From Crenothrix sp. D3 (GTDB taxonomy: Bacteria > Pseudomonadota > Gammaproteobacteria > Methylococcales > Methylomonadaceae), in the NCBI GenBank assembly GCA_002134785.1, contig MBQZ01000014.1:1-64000 (forward strand): a DNA stretch of 64,000 bases, given 5' to 3'. Numbering within the stretch: position 1 is the stretch's first letter; each line of letters opens with the position of its first letter. The translations under genes and the position numbers were made by a program. Under the pieces are notes generated by a model. The model was not told where the DNA came from and ran no database searches. It saw nothing but the letters and a program-made list of their open reading frames with translations. Positions 49,453 to 58,050 of this stretch are shown here, piece after piece.

Positions 49453-50988
49453 TTAAGGCTCCACATTTTTCTCGATTGTGTCTATTACAGGTTGCTCCAT
49501 CAACCGATTCAACCACACTTCAGCGGTTTTTTGGTTTATTTTCAGCACCTTATTAGGTAAAAACCCCAGTAGCAAAATCAATACAGCAGGGACGCATAAC
49601 AACGCTAATTCGCGTGGGCGTAGGTCTTGTACGCGTTCGACACTGGTTTGTGTCACAGCACCAAAAAAAGCACGGCGGGTAAATGATAGCATATAGGCAA
49701 CACACAATACCCCACCTGCTAAAGCGGCAATGCCTAGGGTAGGATGGGCGGTTAATGCACCGATGATAATTAATAATTCGGCAGGAAATCCGCTGGTTAA
49801 CGGTGCGCCCATGCTGGCAAGCATGAATAAAAAATAGAATGCGGTTAGGCGTGGCATGACTTTGGCTAAGCCTCCCAAATGCAGGGCTTCGGTACTGCCC
49901 AGACGATGTTGAATAAAACCAGCAATGAGCATTAATGAACTCGCAATCAGCGTGAAATTAAGCAACTGAAAAATCGCACCTTGTAAGCCTTGGGAATTTA
50001 AAGTCGATAAACCGATAATCACTAAGCCCACATGGCTGACACTGGCATAAGCCAATAAGCGGCGTAAATTGGTTTGCTGTAAGGCAATCAACGCACCATA
50101 GATTAAAGTGATAGCTCCCAGAATACCTAATGCCCAGCTATATTGAACTGCTGCTGACGGTGCAAGTGGCATACCAAAACGTAGTAAGCCATAAACGCCT
50201 AGTTTTAAGCCGACTAACAGCGCGGTCGTGTGAGTCGCGCCTTCCATTGCAACAGTAGGTAGCCAAGTGTGTAACGGAACTAACGGTGCTTTAACCGCAA
50301 AACCCATTAGCAATAAGAAAAACACGACGCTTTGTAATGAGCTAGGTAATGGCGTTGTTAGCAATATCGGTAAACTAAACGATAATCCAGCGGGAATACT
50401 GCCGCCCACTGCGGTGGCGTGATTAATGGCTAAAATGAGAATGGCAAATAATAACGGTACGCCGCCAAATAACATAAACAGCGTGTATTTCATCGCCGCG
50501 CCGCGTCGCTCTGGCCCTATGCCCCATAAGCCGATTAAAAAGAACAGTGGCGGTAATGTGAGTTCCCAGAATAAGAAAAACAGCACCATGTCTAAGGCAC
50601 AAAACACGCCCATCGTAATGCCTTCCAGTGCTAATAATAGGGCAAAATGTAGGCGTGATAGATGCTGTATTGAATTCCATGAAGCAACCATTGCCATGAG
50701 TGTTAATAAGGCGGACAGCGGTAAAAACAATACGGAAATGCCATCAATGCCCAGTAAGAATTCAATATGTAAACTGGGAATCCACTCGGCACGTTCCAAT
50801 AGCTGAAAGTCGCCGTTATCGCTTTGAAAACCAGCGACTGCCAACAATGTCGCAATAAGTTCAAGGCTGGCAAATGTTAGGGCGATTTTTTTGGCTAACG
50901 AATGGTTGCCGCATAGCCCTGTCATTAACGCGCCTAATAAAGGCAGAAAAATCAGCAAACTGAGTAGTGGAAAATGAGCTTCATTCAT
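49453..50988 (-). CDS. NuoM-like proton-pumping membrane subunit (distal copy)
   Basis: 511 residues from ATG 50988 with AGGA upstream; the alternative start 18 bases earlier is weaker. About 14 membrane helices. The antiporter-family signatures are intact: WELTLPPLFFLIGLWG (helix 5 Glu), FAVKAPLVPLHTWLP (helix 7 Lys), KLGVYGLLRF, and NLRRLLAYASVSHVGLVIIG. It overlaps the preceding gene by eight bases. Closest to complex I NuoM; it lacks NuoA-K neighbours, so an ion-translocating complex other than complex I is possible. Confidence 0.85.
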   Translation of the reverse strand: MNEAHFPLLSLLIFLPLLGALMTGLCGNHSLAKKIALTFASLELIATLLAVAGFQSDNGDFQLLERAEWIPSLHIEFLLGIDGISVLFLPLSALLTLMAMVASWNSIQHLSRLHFALLLALEGITMGVFCALDMVLFFLFWELTLPPLFFLIGLWGIGPERRGAAMKYTLFMLFGGVPLLFAILILAINHATAVGGSIPAGLSFSLPILLTTPLPSSLQSVVFFLLLMGFAVKAPLVPLHTWLPTVAMEGATHTTALLVGLKLGVYGLLRFGMPLAPSAAVQYSWALGILGAITLIYGALIALQQTNLRRLLAYASVSHVGLVIIGLSTLNSQGLQGAIFQLLNFTLIASSLMLIAGFIQHRLGSTEALHLGGLAKVMPRLTAFYFLFMLASMGAPLTSGFPAELLIIIGALTAHPTLGIAALAGGVLCVAYMLSFTRRAFFGAVTQTSVERVQDLRPRELALLCVPAVLILLLGFLPNKVLKINQKTAEVWLNRLMEQPVIDTIEKNVEP

Positions 50989-52570
50989 TGCGGCTATCCT
51001 TGTCATTCAGAGGCGCGGTGATTATCTTGGGTAGTGCGGATTTATTGGTTTGTTGTGCGTTGTGCATGGGGAACATAAGGCTAATCGCCACAGCATCTTG
51101 GTCGATAAATTTTAGCCACGGTGTAGACCAAAATCCTGAAATGATAAGTAAGCCACAGACACACAGGGTAATAATGCGTTCTTTAATTGAGGAATGATGA
51201 CTACAACGATAAGGTTGTTTGGCGCGTTTAGAGGCGGCAACAAATATTTGTTGAAATGCGCGGAGTAAAAAAGCCGCCGCTAATACGTTACCAATCAATA
51301 TGGCGATAGCAATCAACCAGCCTTCTTCTTCAATCGTGCCTTCAATTAATAAATGCGCGGCATCAAACCCTGGTGTACCTGGCATAACCATCGTGCTTAA
51401 TGCAGACACTAAAAATAATAAAGCGATAGCGGTATTACTATCAAATAAGCCACCTAAGCGGGGAATAAACGCGGTGCGAGTGCGTTCATAAATAAGTCCA
51501 GCAGAAAATAATAATCCCGCTGTCGCTAAGCCGTACACGCTGGATAATAATAAACTGCCTTCCAGCCCCGTTGCGTTAAAACTAAACACGCCGATGACTA
51601 ACATCCCCGTATGACTAACCACCGCAAAGGCTAATAAGCGGCGAATATTGATTTGCATCAAGGCGAGTACCGCGCCATAAAAAATGCTGATTAACCCCAG
51701 CGTTAGTACAAAGGTTTGCCATTGTTCGGCAACACCTGGCACCATCGGCAAAATATAACGAATCAAGCCATACACGCCTAATTTTAAGCCGACTAAAAAA
51801 ATCGCCGCACTAGCAACCGTGCCGTGTTCTGCTAATAAGGGTAGCCAACCATGAAACGGAAACAGCGGCATACGAATGGAAAAACCAAAAAACAGCAGCA
51901 CAAAAATCAATACTTCATCATGCAGATAGGCGTTATTTTGTTTGAGTGTCAGCCAGTCAAAAGACAGCGCGTGTTCGGAGTCAATTAAGCCAAACGCCAA
52001 AAACATAAAGCCTGCGAAGGTCATCAACAAGCCACTGACCCAATATTGCAATAATTGCGAAACCACCCACCGCCGCCGTTGTCCTGTACCTGAATGAATG
52101 GTGAGTATTATCACGGGAATCAGTTCTAAGGCACACCAAAACCAAAATTGTAAAACATTGAGTGCGGCAAACGCGCCAATTAAAATAGCTTCATAGCCGA
52201 GTATGCAGGCAATAAATAGTTTATCCGTCGTATGGCGGGTAATGGAGGTATAAATTAACGCCAGCAACGTTAAAACGGCAGTCAGGGGAATGAACAAAAT
52301 ATTGGTACTGTCCACACCAACCGCATAACTCATGCCTAGAAAATGCAAGTGTTCCGCGAGATGAATGCCTGCATTTTCAGAATCAAAAATTAGCAATAAA
52401 TAAATGCTCAATAGCACGTTTAACACCGTGCCTGCGTAGCCAAAACGTAAAGCAATCGCGGCGGAGGGTGAACGCCATACCGCCATGACAATGACTAACG
52501 GCAGCAACGTCATAACCGATAGCAAAGGAAAGGCGGTTACGGTAGACCAATGATTAATAGTAATATCCAT
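50981..52570 (-). CDS. Second NuoM-like membrane subunit, divergent
   Basis: 529 residues from ATG 52570 with GAGG upstream. Again about 14 membrane helices and the family motifs, but changed at key places: the helix 7 motif is FSIRMPLFPFHGWLP with Arg where the first copy has Lys, while the helix 5 Glu remains in WCALELIPVIIL. NIRRLLAFAVVSHTGMLVIG is conserved. It is paired with the other NuoM-like gene and starts seven bases after the NuoL-like gene. Confidence 0.82.
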   Translation of the reverse strand: MDITINHWSTVTAFPLLSVMTLLPLVIVMAVWRSPSAAIALRFGYAGTVLNVLLSIYLLLIFDSENAGIHLAEHLHFLGMSYAVGVDSTNILFIPLTAVLTLLALIYTSITRHTTDKLFIACILGYEAILIGAFAALNVLQFWFWCALELIPVIILTIHSGTGQRRRWVVSQLLQYWVSGLLMTFAGFMFLAFGLIDSEHALSFDWLTLKQNNAYLHDEVLIFVLLFFGFSIRMPLFPFHGWLPLLAEHGTVASAAIFLVGLKLGVYGLIRYILPMVPGVAEQWQTFVLTLGLISIFYGAVLALMQINIRRLLAFAVVSHTGMLVIGVFSFNATGLEGSLLLSSVYGLATAGLLFSAGLIYERTRTAFIPRLGGLFDSNTAIALLFLVSALSTMVMPGTPGFDAAHLLIEGTIEEEGWLIAIAILIGNVLAAAFLLRAFQQIFVAASKRAKQPYRCSHHSSIKERIITLCVCGLLIISGFWSTPWLKFIDQDAVAISLMFPMHNAQQTNKSALPKIITAPLNDKDSRNE

Positions 52571-52577
52571 TATCGCC

Positions 52578-54140
52578 TCAAAATGCAACAAGCAGGGTGA
52601 TACAAACAAACAAGACCAAATACCGTGGTTTCAGTATCAGGCTTTCGATTTGATTGGCAAAATGCCCTAGTTTACGACCGTAACGCACTGAGTTTTTGCC
52701 AACGCCATGCAGCACAAAACGGTCTTCAAACCAATGTAAAAGACTCGCGCTCCATTCCGTTAATTTACCCGCTAAACCACTGCCTGAGGCAAACTCATCG
52801 GCATTGTTATTCAACCGCGCACCTAACTTAGTTTCTTCTAATTGCATTAATGAGGACACGCTATTTAAAACGGGCTTAGGCGAACCCATAAAGCGATCTA
52901 TCAATTGGTCATCAATGTAACAAAGGTCATGCGCTAAACCGCGCACAGGTTTCACTAATGCCCAGTCAGTGATTTGATCTAACCAAAAGCGTTGCAAAGA
53001 AGCGGTATAAAGCCAGCGCAGTTGTGCAAGTTTAGGTGAGACGGGCTTAATGGGATTGTTATGTACCGCGTGCATTAAATTAGGCGCGGATAATAATTGA
53101 TAAGCACGGACGACAGCATGAGCGCACAAATGCCACTTTGCCAACTGCCAAAAGCCTAAACCGCATTCTAAAAACATCAGCCCCAGTTGTGCGGATATAG
53201 CATAAACCAAAGAACTTTTTACATCCGTTTGCGTTAAGCCAACGATAAAGCTGTACAGTGCGGTCAACAAACCAACCACCGCCAGTATTGCCATCACAAA
53301 TCCACTGAGTTCAAATAAGGGTTGTAATAAACACACCAGATAAACCCCCGCATGAATCATCACCGCACCATAAAACACCGCACTTGACGGCGTAGGGCCT
53401 TCCATTGCCCGCGCTAACCACGGCGTGAACGGTAATTGTGCGGATTTGGCAAACGCAGCCAGTGCGAAACACAGCGCGAGTCCTGTGATTTGACTGGACG
53501 GCAACTCGGGCAGTATGGCAGTAAACTCCGCCCAATTTAACGTACCCGTCCACGCAACACTCAAACCAATAGCGATAATAAAACACGCATCACCGATATG
53601 ATTAGTGACTAAAACACGCGTGGCATTAGTCACTGCAATCGGGCGTTGATAAGAATAAGCAATCAGTAAATACGAACACAACCCCGCAATTTCCCAACCA
53701 ATCAACGTACCGACTGCATTAGCAGATAATACTAACAACAGCATGGCAAATGAAAACAAGCTAAGGATAAAAAAGAAGCGGTGAAAGCCTATTTCTCGGT
53801 GCATATAATTGACAGAAAAATGAATCACAATCGCCAACAGTATGGAAAATAATGCCGCTAAGCGCGTACTAAAACCTGTGGTGATAAAGTTGATGGTAAT
53901 CGTCAGCGATTCACTCGTTAGCCAAGTGCCGATATTGACGGTGTCCGCATTCAACCCCGCTATATCAGTCACCAACAAAACCAATGCCAGAAGACAAGAC
54001 AGCGCAATAGACCATAAACTGAGTCTCGCGGTCATCGGTTCACTGGCTTCACCGTCTAAGAAACCAAACAAATGACCGCCGCCAATCAATAGGGCAGCAC
54101 ACAGCGGTGACAGCGGAATTAACAGCACTAACGCATCCAT
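52578..54140 (-). CDS. NuoL-like membrane subunit, short form
   Basis: 520 residues against about 610 for NuoL. NuoL/NdhF hallmarks: SVNYMHREIGFHRFF, GWEIAGLCSYLLIAYSY, LVTNHIGDACFI and FAKSAQLPFTPWLARAMEG, followed by TPSSAVFYGAVMIHAGVYL. After about residue 350 the antiporter core stops and is replaced by a largely hydrophilic stretch and one final membrane helix (YLVLFVCITLLVAF); the long lateral helix of NuoL is not evident. DabB-type subunits of inorganic-carbon pumps are also short NuoL relatives, but no DabA (DUF2309) gene is seen next to it. Confidence 0.82.
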   Translation of the reverse strand: MDALVLLIPLSPLCAALLIGGGHLFGFLDGEASEPMTARLSLWSIALSCLLALVLLVTDIAGLNADTVNIGTWLTSESLTITINFITTGFSTRLAALFSILLAIVIHFSVNYMHREIGFHRFFFILSLFSFAMLLLVLSANAVGTLIGWEIAGLCSYLLIAYSYQRPIAVTNATRVLVTNHIGDACFIIAIGLSVAWTGTLNWAEFTAILPELPSSQITGLALCFALAAFAKSAQLPFTPWLARAMEGPTPSSAVFYGAVMIHAGVYLVCLLQPLFELSGFVMAILAVVGLLTALYSFIVGLTQTDVKSSLVYAISAQLGLMFLECGLGFWQLAKWHLCAHAVVRAYQLLSAPNLMHAVHNNPIKPVSPKLAQLRWLYTASLQRFWLDQITDWALVKPVRGLAHDLCYIDDQLIDRFMGSPKPVLNSVSSLMQLEETKLGARLNNNADEFASGSGLAGKLTEWSASLLHWFEDRFVLHGVGKNSVRYGRKLGHFANQIESLILKPRYLVLFVCITLLVAF

Positions 54141-54143
54141 AAT

Positions 54144-54839
54144 CTAGTCCGTGGTTTTTCTACGCGCCACGATGACACCATCGCGGATTGGATTAATAAA
54201 AGTATCAAAATCTGGATCATCAAAAATTAACGCATTGTGTTCGCGTATGGCTTCCGTCCAGCCTTGAAATACATCGGTATAGCTATCCACTGCTACGCGT
54301 CCGCGCCACAACACATTATCGGCAATATAAAGACCACCTTCGCGAATGCGGTCTTTCGCTAGCAACCAAATCTCAGGATAATCGCCTTTATCGACATCGT
54401 TATAACAAATATCAAATAAGCCCTCGGTTTGGGCAAAAATGTCTTGTGCCATGCCTGCTTGAAAATCCACTCTATCCCATAAGCCTGCTTCAGTTAAGTA
54501 TTGTTCGGCTTTGTCTTTATTCAGTAAGTCAGCTTCGGTACAAATCACCTGCCCAGTTTCGCCGACTGCTTTAGCAAACCAATACGCAGAATAACCATAA
54601 CCACTGCCAAATTCAAACACCCGCTTAGCACCGATGCTTTTTGCCATTGTTTCCAAAAAAACACCGACTAAACGCCCAACTATTGGGAAGTTATTTTTTT
54701 CCGCTAAGGCTTCCATCTCAGTTAATACGGCGTGGTCGGTCGCACTCAATAAGCCGCGCATATAGCCTTCAATAGCAGGATGCACAGGGGATAAAACACT
54801 GGGATTGATTACGTTGGGGGATTTTAAGGTGTTGGTCAT
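54144..54839 (-). CDS. SAM-dependent O-methyltransferase (caffeoyl-CoA OMT-like)
   Basis: 231 residues. Class I methyltransferase with motif I VFEFGSGYGYSAYWFAKAV, acidic residue in CTEAD, and FDICYNDVDKGDYPEIW, which corresponds to the metal-binding Asp region of the OMT_3 family. Substrate unknown. Three bases upstream of the NuoL-like gene, hence probably co-transcribed with it. Confidence 0.85.
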   Translation of the reverse strand: MTNTLKSPNVINPSVLSPVHPAIEGYMRGLLSATDHAVLTEMEALAEKNNFPIVGRLVGVFLETMAKSIGAKRVFEFGSGYGYSAYWFAKAVGETGQVICTEADLLNKDKAEQYLTEAGLWDRVDFQAGMAQDIFAQTEGLFDICYNDVDKGDYPEIWLLAKDRIREGGLYIADNVLWRGRVAVDSYTDVFQGWTEAIREHNALIFDDPDFDTFINPIRDGVIVARRKTTD

Positions 54840-54863
54840 GATGGCGGTCTCTGGGTAAAAAGG

Positions 54864-55346
54864 CTAATCTCTAAAATTATCATACTGCAACGGCATTTCC
54901 AGCTTCTCATCTCTCAACATCTGTATTACCTCTTGCAAGTCGTCACGCTTTTTACCTGTGACGCGGACTTTATCGCCTTGAATGGCGGCTTGTACTTTCA
55001 GTTTTTTATCTTTAATCAGTTTAACAATTTTCTTAGCTGTCGCTGAATCAATGCCTTGTTTCAAGGTAATTTCCTGACGCATTAATTTACCGCTGCCTTT
55101 CGCATCCCCTAATTCCATACACGCTATATCAATACCGCGACGGCTTAGTTTTGCACAAATCACTGCAAACATTTGTTGCAACTGAAAAGTCGATTCAGAA
55201 ATCATAATCAACTTGTCATCGGTGAGTTCAAATTTGGAATCCGTGCCTTTAAAATCAAACCGTGTTCCCACTTCTTTACTGGCTTGATCCACAGCATTGG
55301 TGGCTTCGTGCATATCAAATTCGGAAATAATATCAAATGAGGGCAT
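54864..55346 (-). CDS. yajQ: YajQ-family nucleotide-binding protein
   Basis: 160 residues, family length. Start MPSFDIISEFDMHEATNAVD and the conserved ISESTFQLQQM, VRVTGKKRDDLQEVI and MPLQYDNFRD end. YajQ proteins have two RRM-like folds; a Xanthomonas homologue binds cyclic di-GMP. Sits between cca and the methyltransferase. Confidence 0.95.
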   Translation of the reverse strand: MPSFDIISEFDMHEATNAVDQASKEVGTRFDFKGTDSKFELTDDKLIMISESTFQLQQMFAVICAKLSRRGIDIACMELGDAKGSGKLMRQEITLKQGIDSATAKKIVKLIKDKKLKVQAAIQGDKVRVTGKKRDDLQEVIQMLRDEKLEMPLQYDNFRD

Positions 55347-55391
55347 AGCAATTCGTTAAAGTTAGGTTAAAAAGTGTTTATTTTACAATGC

Positions 55392-56615
55392 TTAGTCGGC
55401 ATTGATAACATCCGCGACAGCTTTAGTGCGACAACGGCGAATCGCTTCACCAATCAACGCACCTTGTAAATCGCTGTTTAGCACAGAACTGACATCGACA
55501 GTGGCAATAGCATTAGCCGCCATGCGTAAGCGGTCAGCTTGTGGATAAGGTCTATTTTCAAAGCCCGTTCGACCTTTAGCATCGGCTTCACACGCTAATA
55601 AAAATTCCGCAAATTGATTGCTTTGCTTGTGCGTACCTAGCGTGGCTAATAAATCAGTCATTGTATTAGCGCGTAGTTCCATCGCCTTATGACAATGCGT
55701 GTGATATTGCATAACGTGTGCGGCTAAGGTTTTGTAAGTATTTGGTACACGCAATCGGCGACACAGTTGTTGCAAGACAGGTAAGCCCGCCTCTTCATGA
55801 CCATAATGATGCGGTAAATTGTCTTTAGGTGATAAGGCTTTACCCAAATCATGCACCAACGCGGCAAACCGCACTTCGGGCTTATTCGACAATAACGCGG
55901 CTTGTTCCAACACCATCAAACTGTGAACACCTGTATCAATTTCAGGATGATGTTGTGCAGGTTGTGGCACACCAAACAAGGCATCAATTTCAGGAAAAAT
56001 TTTCGCCAACGCGCCACAATCTTTTAACGCATAAAAAAACGCACTGGGATTCGGTTCGCAGAGAGCTTTCACACATTCAGCCCACACCCGTTCAGGCACT
56101 AAATAATCCACTTCACCCGCCGTCACCATCGCCACCAATAGTGCGTTAGTTTCCTCTGCTAACGTAAAACCAAGATGCGCGTAACGTGCCGCAAAGCGAG
56201 CCAAGCGTAACAAGCGCACAGGGTCTTCCGTAAACGCAGGTGATACATGACGGAAAATTCGCCGTTCTAAATCTTGTTGCCCGTTATAAGGATCAATAAT
56301 ATCGCCTTCGGGAGTCATTGCCATTGCGTTAATGGTTAAATCACGGCGAATTAAATCTTGTTCCAGCGTCACATCGGGGTCAGCATGAACCGCAAAACCC
56401 GTATAACCGTGACTGGTTTTGCGTTCCGTTCTAGCCAGTGCATATTCATCGTGTGTGTGCGGGTGCAAAAACACAGGGAAATCTTTACCCACAGGTTTAA
56501 AACCTTGCTTCAACATGGATTCAGGTGTTTCACCGACCACCACCCAATCCCGTTCTGTTACAGGTCTATTCAGCAAGGTATCGCGTACCGCACCACCGAC
56601 TAAATATATTTTCAT
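55392..56615 (-). CDS. cca: CCA-adding tRNA nucleotidyltransferase with HD domain
   Basis: 407 residues from ATG 56615 (MKIYLVGGAVRDTLL); four codons upstream are also open. Nucleotidyltransferase signature GGAVRD, TERDWVVVG and RRDLTINAMA, then a C-terminal HD phosphohydrolase (GVHSLMVLEQ, FAALVHDLGKA) as in E. coli. Repairs tRNA 3' ends; the four tRNAs in the window encode their CCA. Confidence 0.95.
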   Translation of the reverse strand: MKIYLVGGAVRDTLLNRPVTERDWVVVGETPESMLKQGFKPVGKDFPVFLHPHTHDEYALARTERKTSHGYTGFAVHADPDVTLEQDLIRRDLTINAMAMTPEGDIIDPYNGQQDLERRIFRHVSPAFTEDPVRLLRLARFAARYAHLGFTLAEETNALLVAMVTAGEVDYLVPERVWAECVKALCEPNPSAFFYALKDCGALAKIFPEIDALFGVPQPAQHHPEIDTGVHSLMVLEQAALLSNKPEVRFAALVHDLGKALSPKDNLPHHYGHEEAGLPVLQQLCRRLRVPNTYKTLAAHVMQYHTHCHKAMELRANTMTDLLATLGTHKQSNQFAEFLLACEADAKGRTGFENRPYPQADRLRMAANAIATVDVSSVLNSDLQGALIGEAIRRCRTKAVADVINAD

Positions 56616-56733
56616 TGCTGCCCACACTCACTATCCATCTATTAAGGTAAGAATATCATAATCACTTGCAAAAAAACGGCATAATGTCCAACTGTGCGCT
56701 AGTTTGCTTACCATGAACGCCTTGGCTGTAACG

Positions 56734-56739
56734 TATAAT
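56734..56739 (+). promoter_or_regulatory. Candidate -10 element upstream of the ATPase-TPR pair
   Basis: A perfect TATAAT lies 32 bases before the ATPase start, but no good -35 is found at 16-18 bases. Weak suggestion only. Confidence 0.25.
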
Positions 56740-56770
56740 GCCCTTTAATTTAATCTAAACGAGATTATCC

Positions 56771-58048
56771 ATGTCAGCTAATGAGCAACGCGAGTTATTA
56801 AAAAAGCTCTTCAATAACTTAGAAGACCATCCTTTAGAACCCAGCGACCCGTTTTATTATCCTTTTTTACAAGACAGCAATGACGACCCAATTACAGAAT
56901 TGGCAGGGCGTATTAGCTTTAGCCAATCACAAAGCGTGAACTTATTCACTGGGCAGCGTGGTAGTGGAAAAAGTACCGAATTTAGACGTTTGCGTAATCT
57001 ATTGAAAAACGATGATTGCGAAGTATTTTTGCTGGATATGCGTGACTACATGAACCTCACCACACCCGTAGAAATCAGTGATTTTTTGATTTCCATCATG
57101 GGTGCATTAAGCGAAGCGATTAAAGAAAAATTCAGTGAAGCACCGCAGCACCGCAGCTATTGGGAACGATTAACCAAGGTACTGACTAGCGATATTGATA
57201 TGTCGGGCATTGACATTGTCGGCATAAAAGCCTCGTTAAAAGATGATCCAAGTTTCAAAGAAAAATTACAGCAGAGTTTAAAAGGACACGTTGCGCGAAT
57301 TGTTAAAGATGCGCACAGTTTCGCGCAAGACGTTGTCGGGTTTATTCGTGAACAAACCCACGATGATAATAAAAAAGTCGTGTTGTTAATCGATTCAGTC
57401 GAACAACTGCGTGGCGTGGGTGCAGACGGTGCGGATGCCGTTTACAGAAGCGTGGAAAATTTGTTTTCAGGACACGCCAGTAGTTTACAAATTCCAATGC
57501 TGCATATTGTCTACACCATCCCGCCGTATTTAACGCCTTTAGTTCCCGCGTTAGGTCGGCAATTAGGCTCAAATTTGGGTTGTACGCTGCCTTGTGTTCA
57601 TGTGCAGCAAAGAAACAACCAAGCCGATATAGCGGGTTTAGCCATCATGCGTGAACTGGTTAAAAAACGCTGTCCCGCACAGGGGCAAACTATTTTTACT
57701 GCGGTTCAGCTTGATAATTTAGCCAAAGCATCGGGCGGTGATTTACGAGAATTCTTCCGTTTAATTCGTGATAGCGTCGTCAAAGCCAACGCCAGACTTA
57801 TCTATCCTGTGTCAGATGCAGTCATTGAACAAACGCTGAATCACGCCCGCCGTGAAATGTTGCCTATTGCTCAAAAAGACAAAGATTGGTTAATTGAGAT
57901 TAACAATTCTAAAAAAGCTGAATTGGCAGACATTGAACACTTACCAGCACTGGCGCGTTTTTTCGATACCAAATTAGTAATGAACTACCGTAATGGTGAT
58001 GATTGGTACGATGTACACCCATTGATTAGAGACGAAATCAGGAGCTAA
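56771..58048 (+). CDS. P-loop ATPase of an ATPase-TPR gene pair
   Basis: 425 residues. Walker A FTGQRGSGKSTE (GQRGSGKST at 61-69), Walker B KKVVLLIDSVEQL (about 202-213), then a hydrophobic strand with polar end (LHIVYTIPPYLTP) and GGDLREFFRLIRD, which resemble sensor 1 and sensor 2 parts of AAA/STAND ATPases. A leading segment of about 45 residues mentions no known domain, and the C-terminus ends in a small alpha/beta region (VMNYRNGDDWYDVHPLIRDE). No signal or membrane segment. The next gene begins two bases after its stop, so the two proteins are surely made together. It is divergent from cca. Orc1/Cdc6-like or STAND ATPase are the nearest matches; function unknown. Confidence 0.8.
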   Translation: MSANEQRELLKKLFNNLEDHPLEPSDPFYYPFLQDSNDDPITELAGRISFSQSQSVNLFTGQRGSGKSTEFRRLRNLLKNDDCEVFLLDMRDYMNLTTPVEISDFLISIMGALSEAIKEKFSEAPQHRSYWERLTKVLTSDIDMSGIDIVGIKASLKDDPSFKEKLQQSLKGHVARIVKDAHSFAQDVVGFIREQTHDDNKKVVLLIDSVEQLRGVGADGADAVYRSVENLFSGHASSLQIPMLHIVYTIPPYLTPLVPALGRQLGSNLGCTLPCVHVQQRNNQADIAGLAIMRELVKKRCPAQGQTIFTAVQLDNLAKASGGDLREFFRLIRDSVVKANARLIYPVSDAVIEQTLNHARREMLPIAQKDKDWLIEINNSKKAELADIEHLPALARFFDTKLVMNYRNGDDWYDVHPLIRDEIRS

Positions 58049-58050
58049 GC

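Noticed and set aside
52578-54140. DabB subunit of a DAB inorganic-carbon pump
   Set aside because: The protein is short like DabB, but no DUF2309 DabA gene adjoins and two NuoM-like genes do, so the specific call is not supported.
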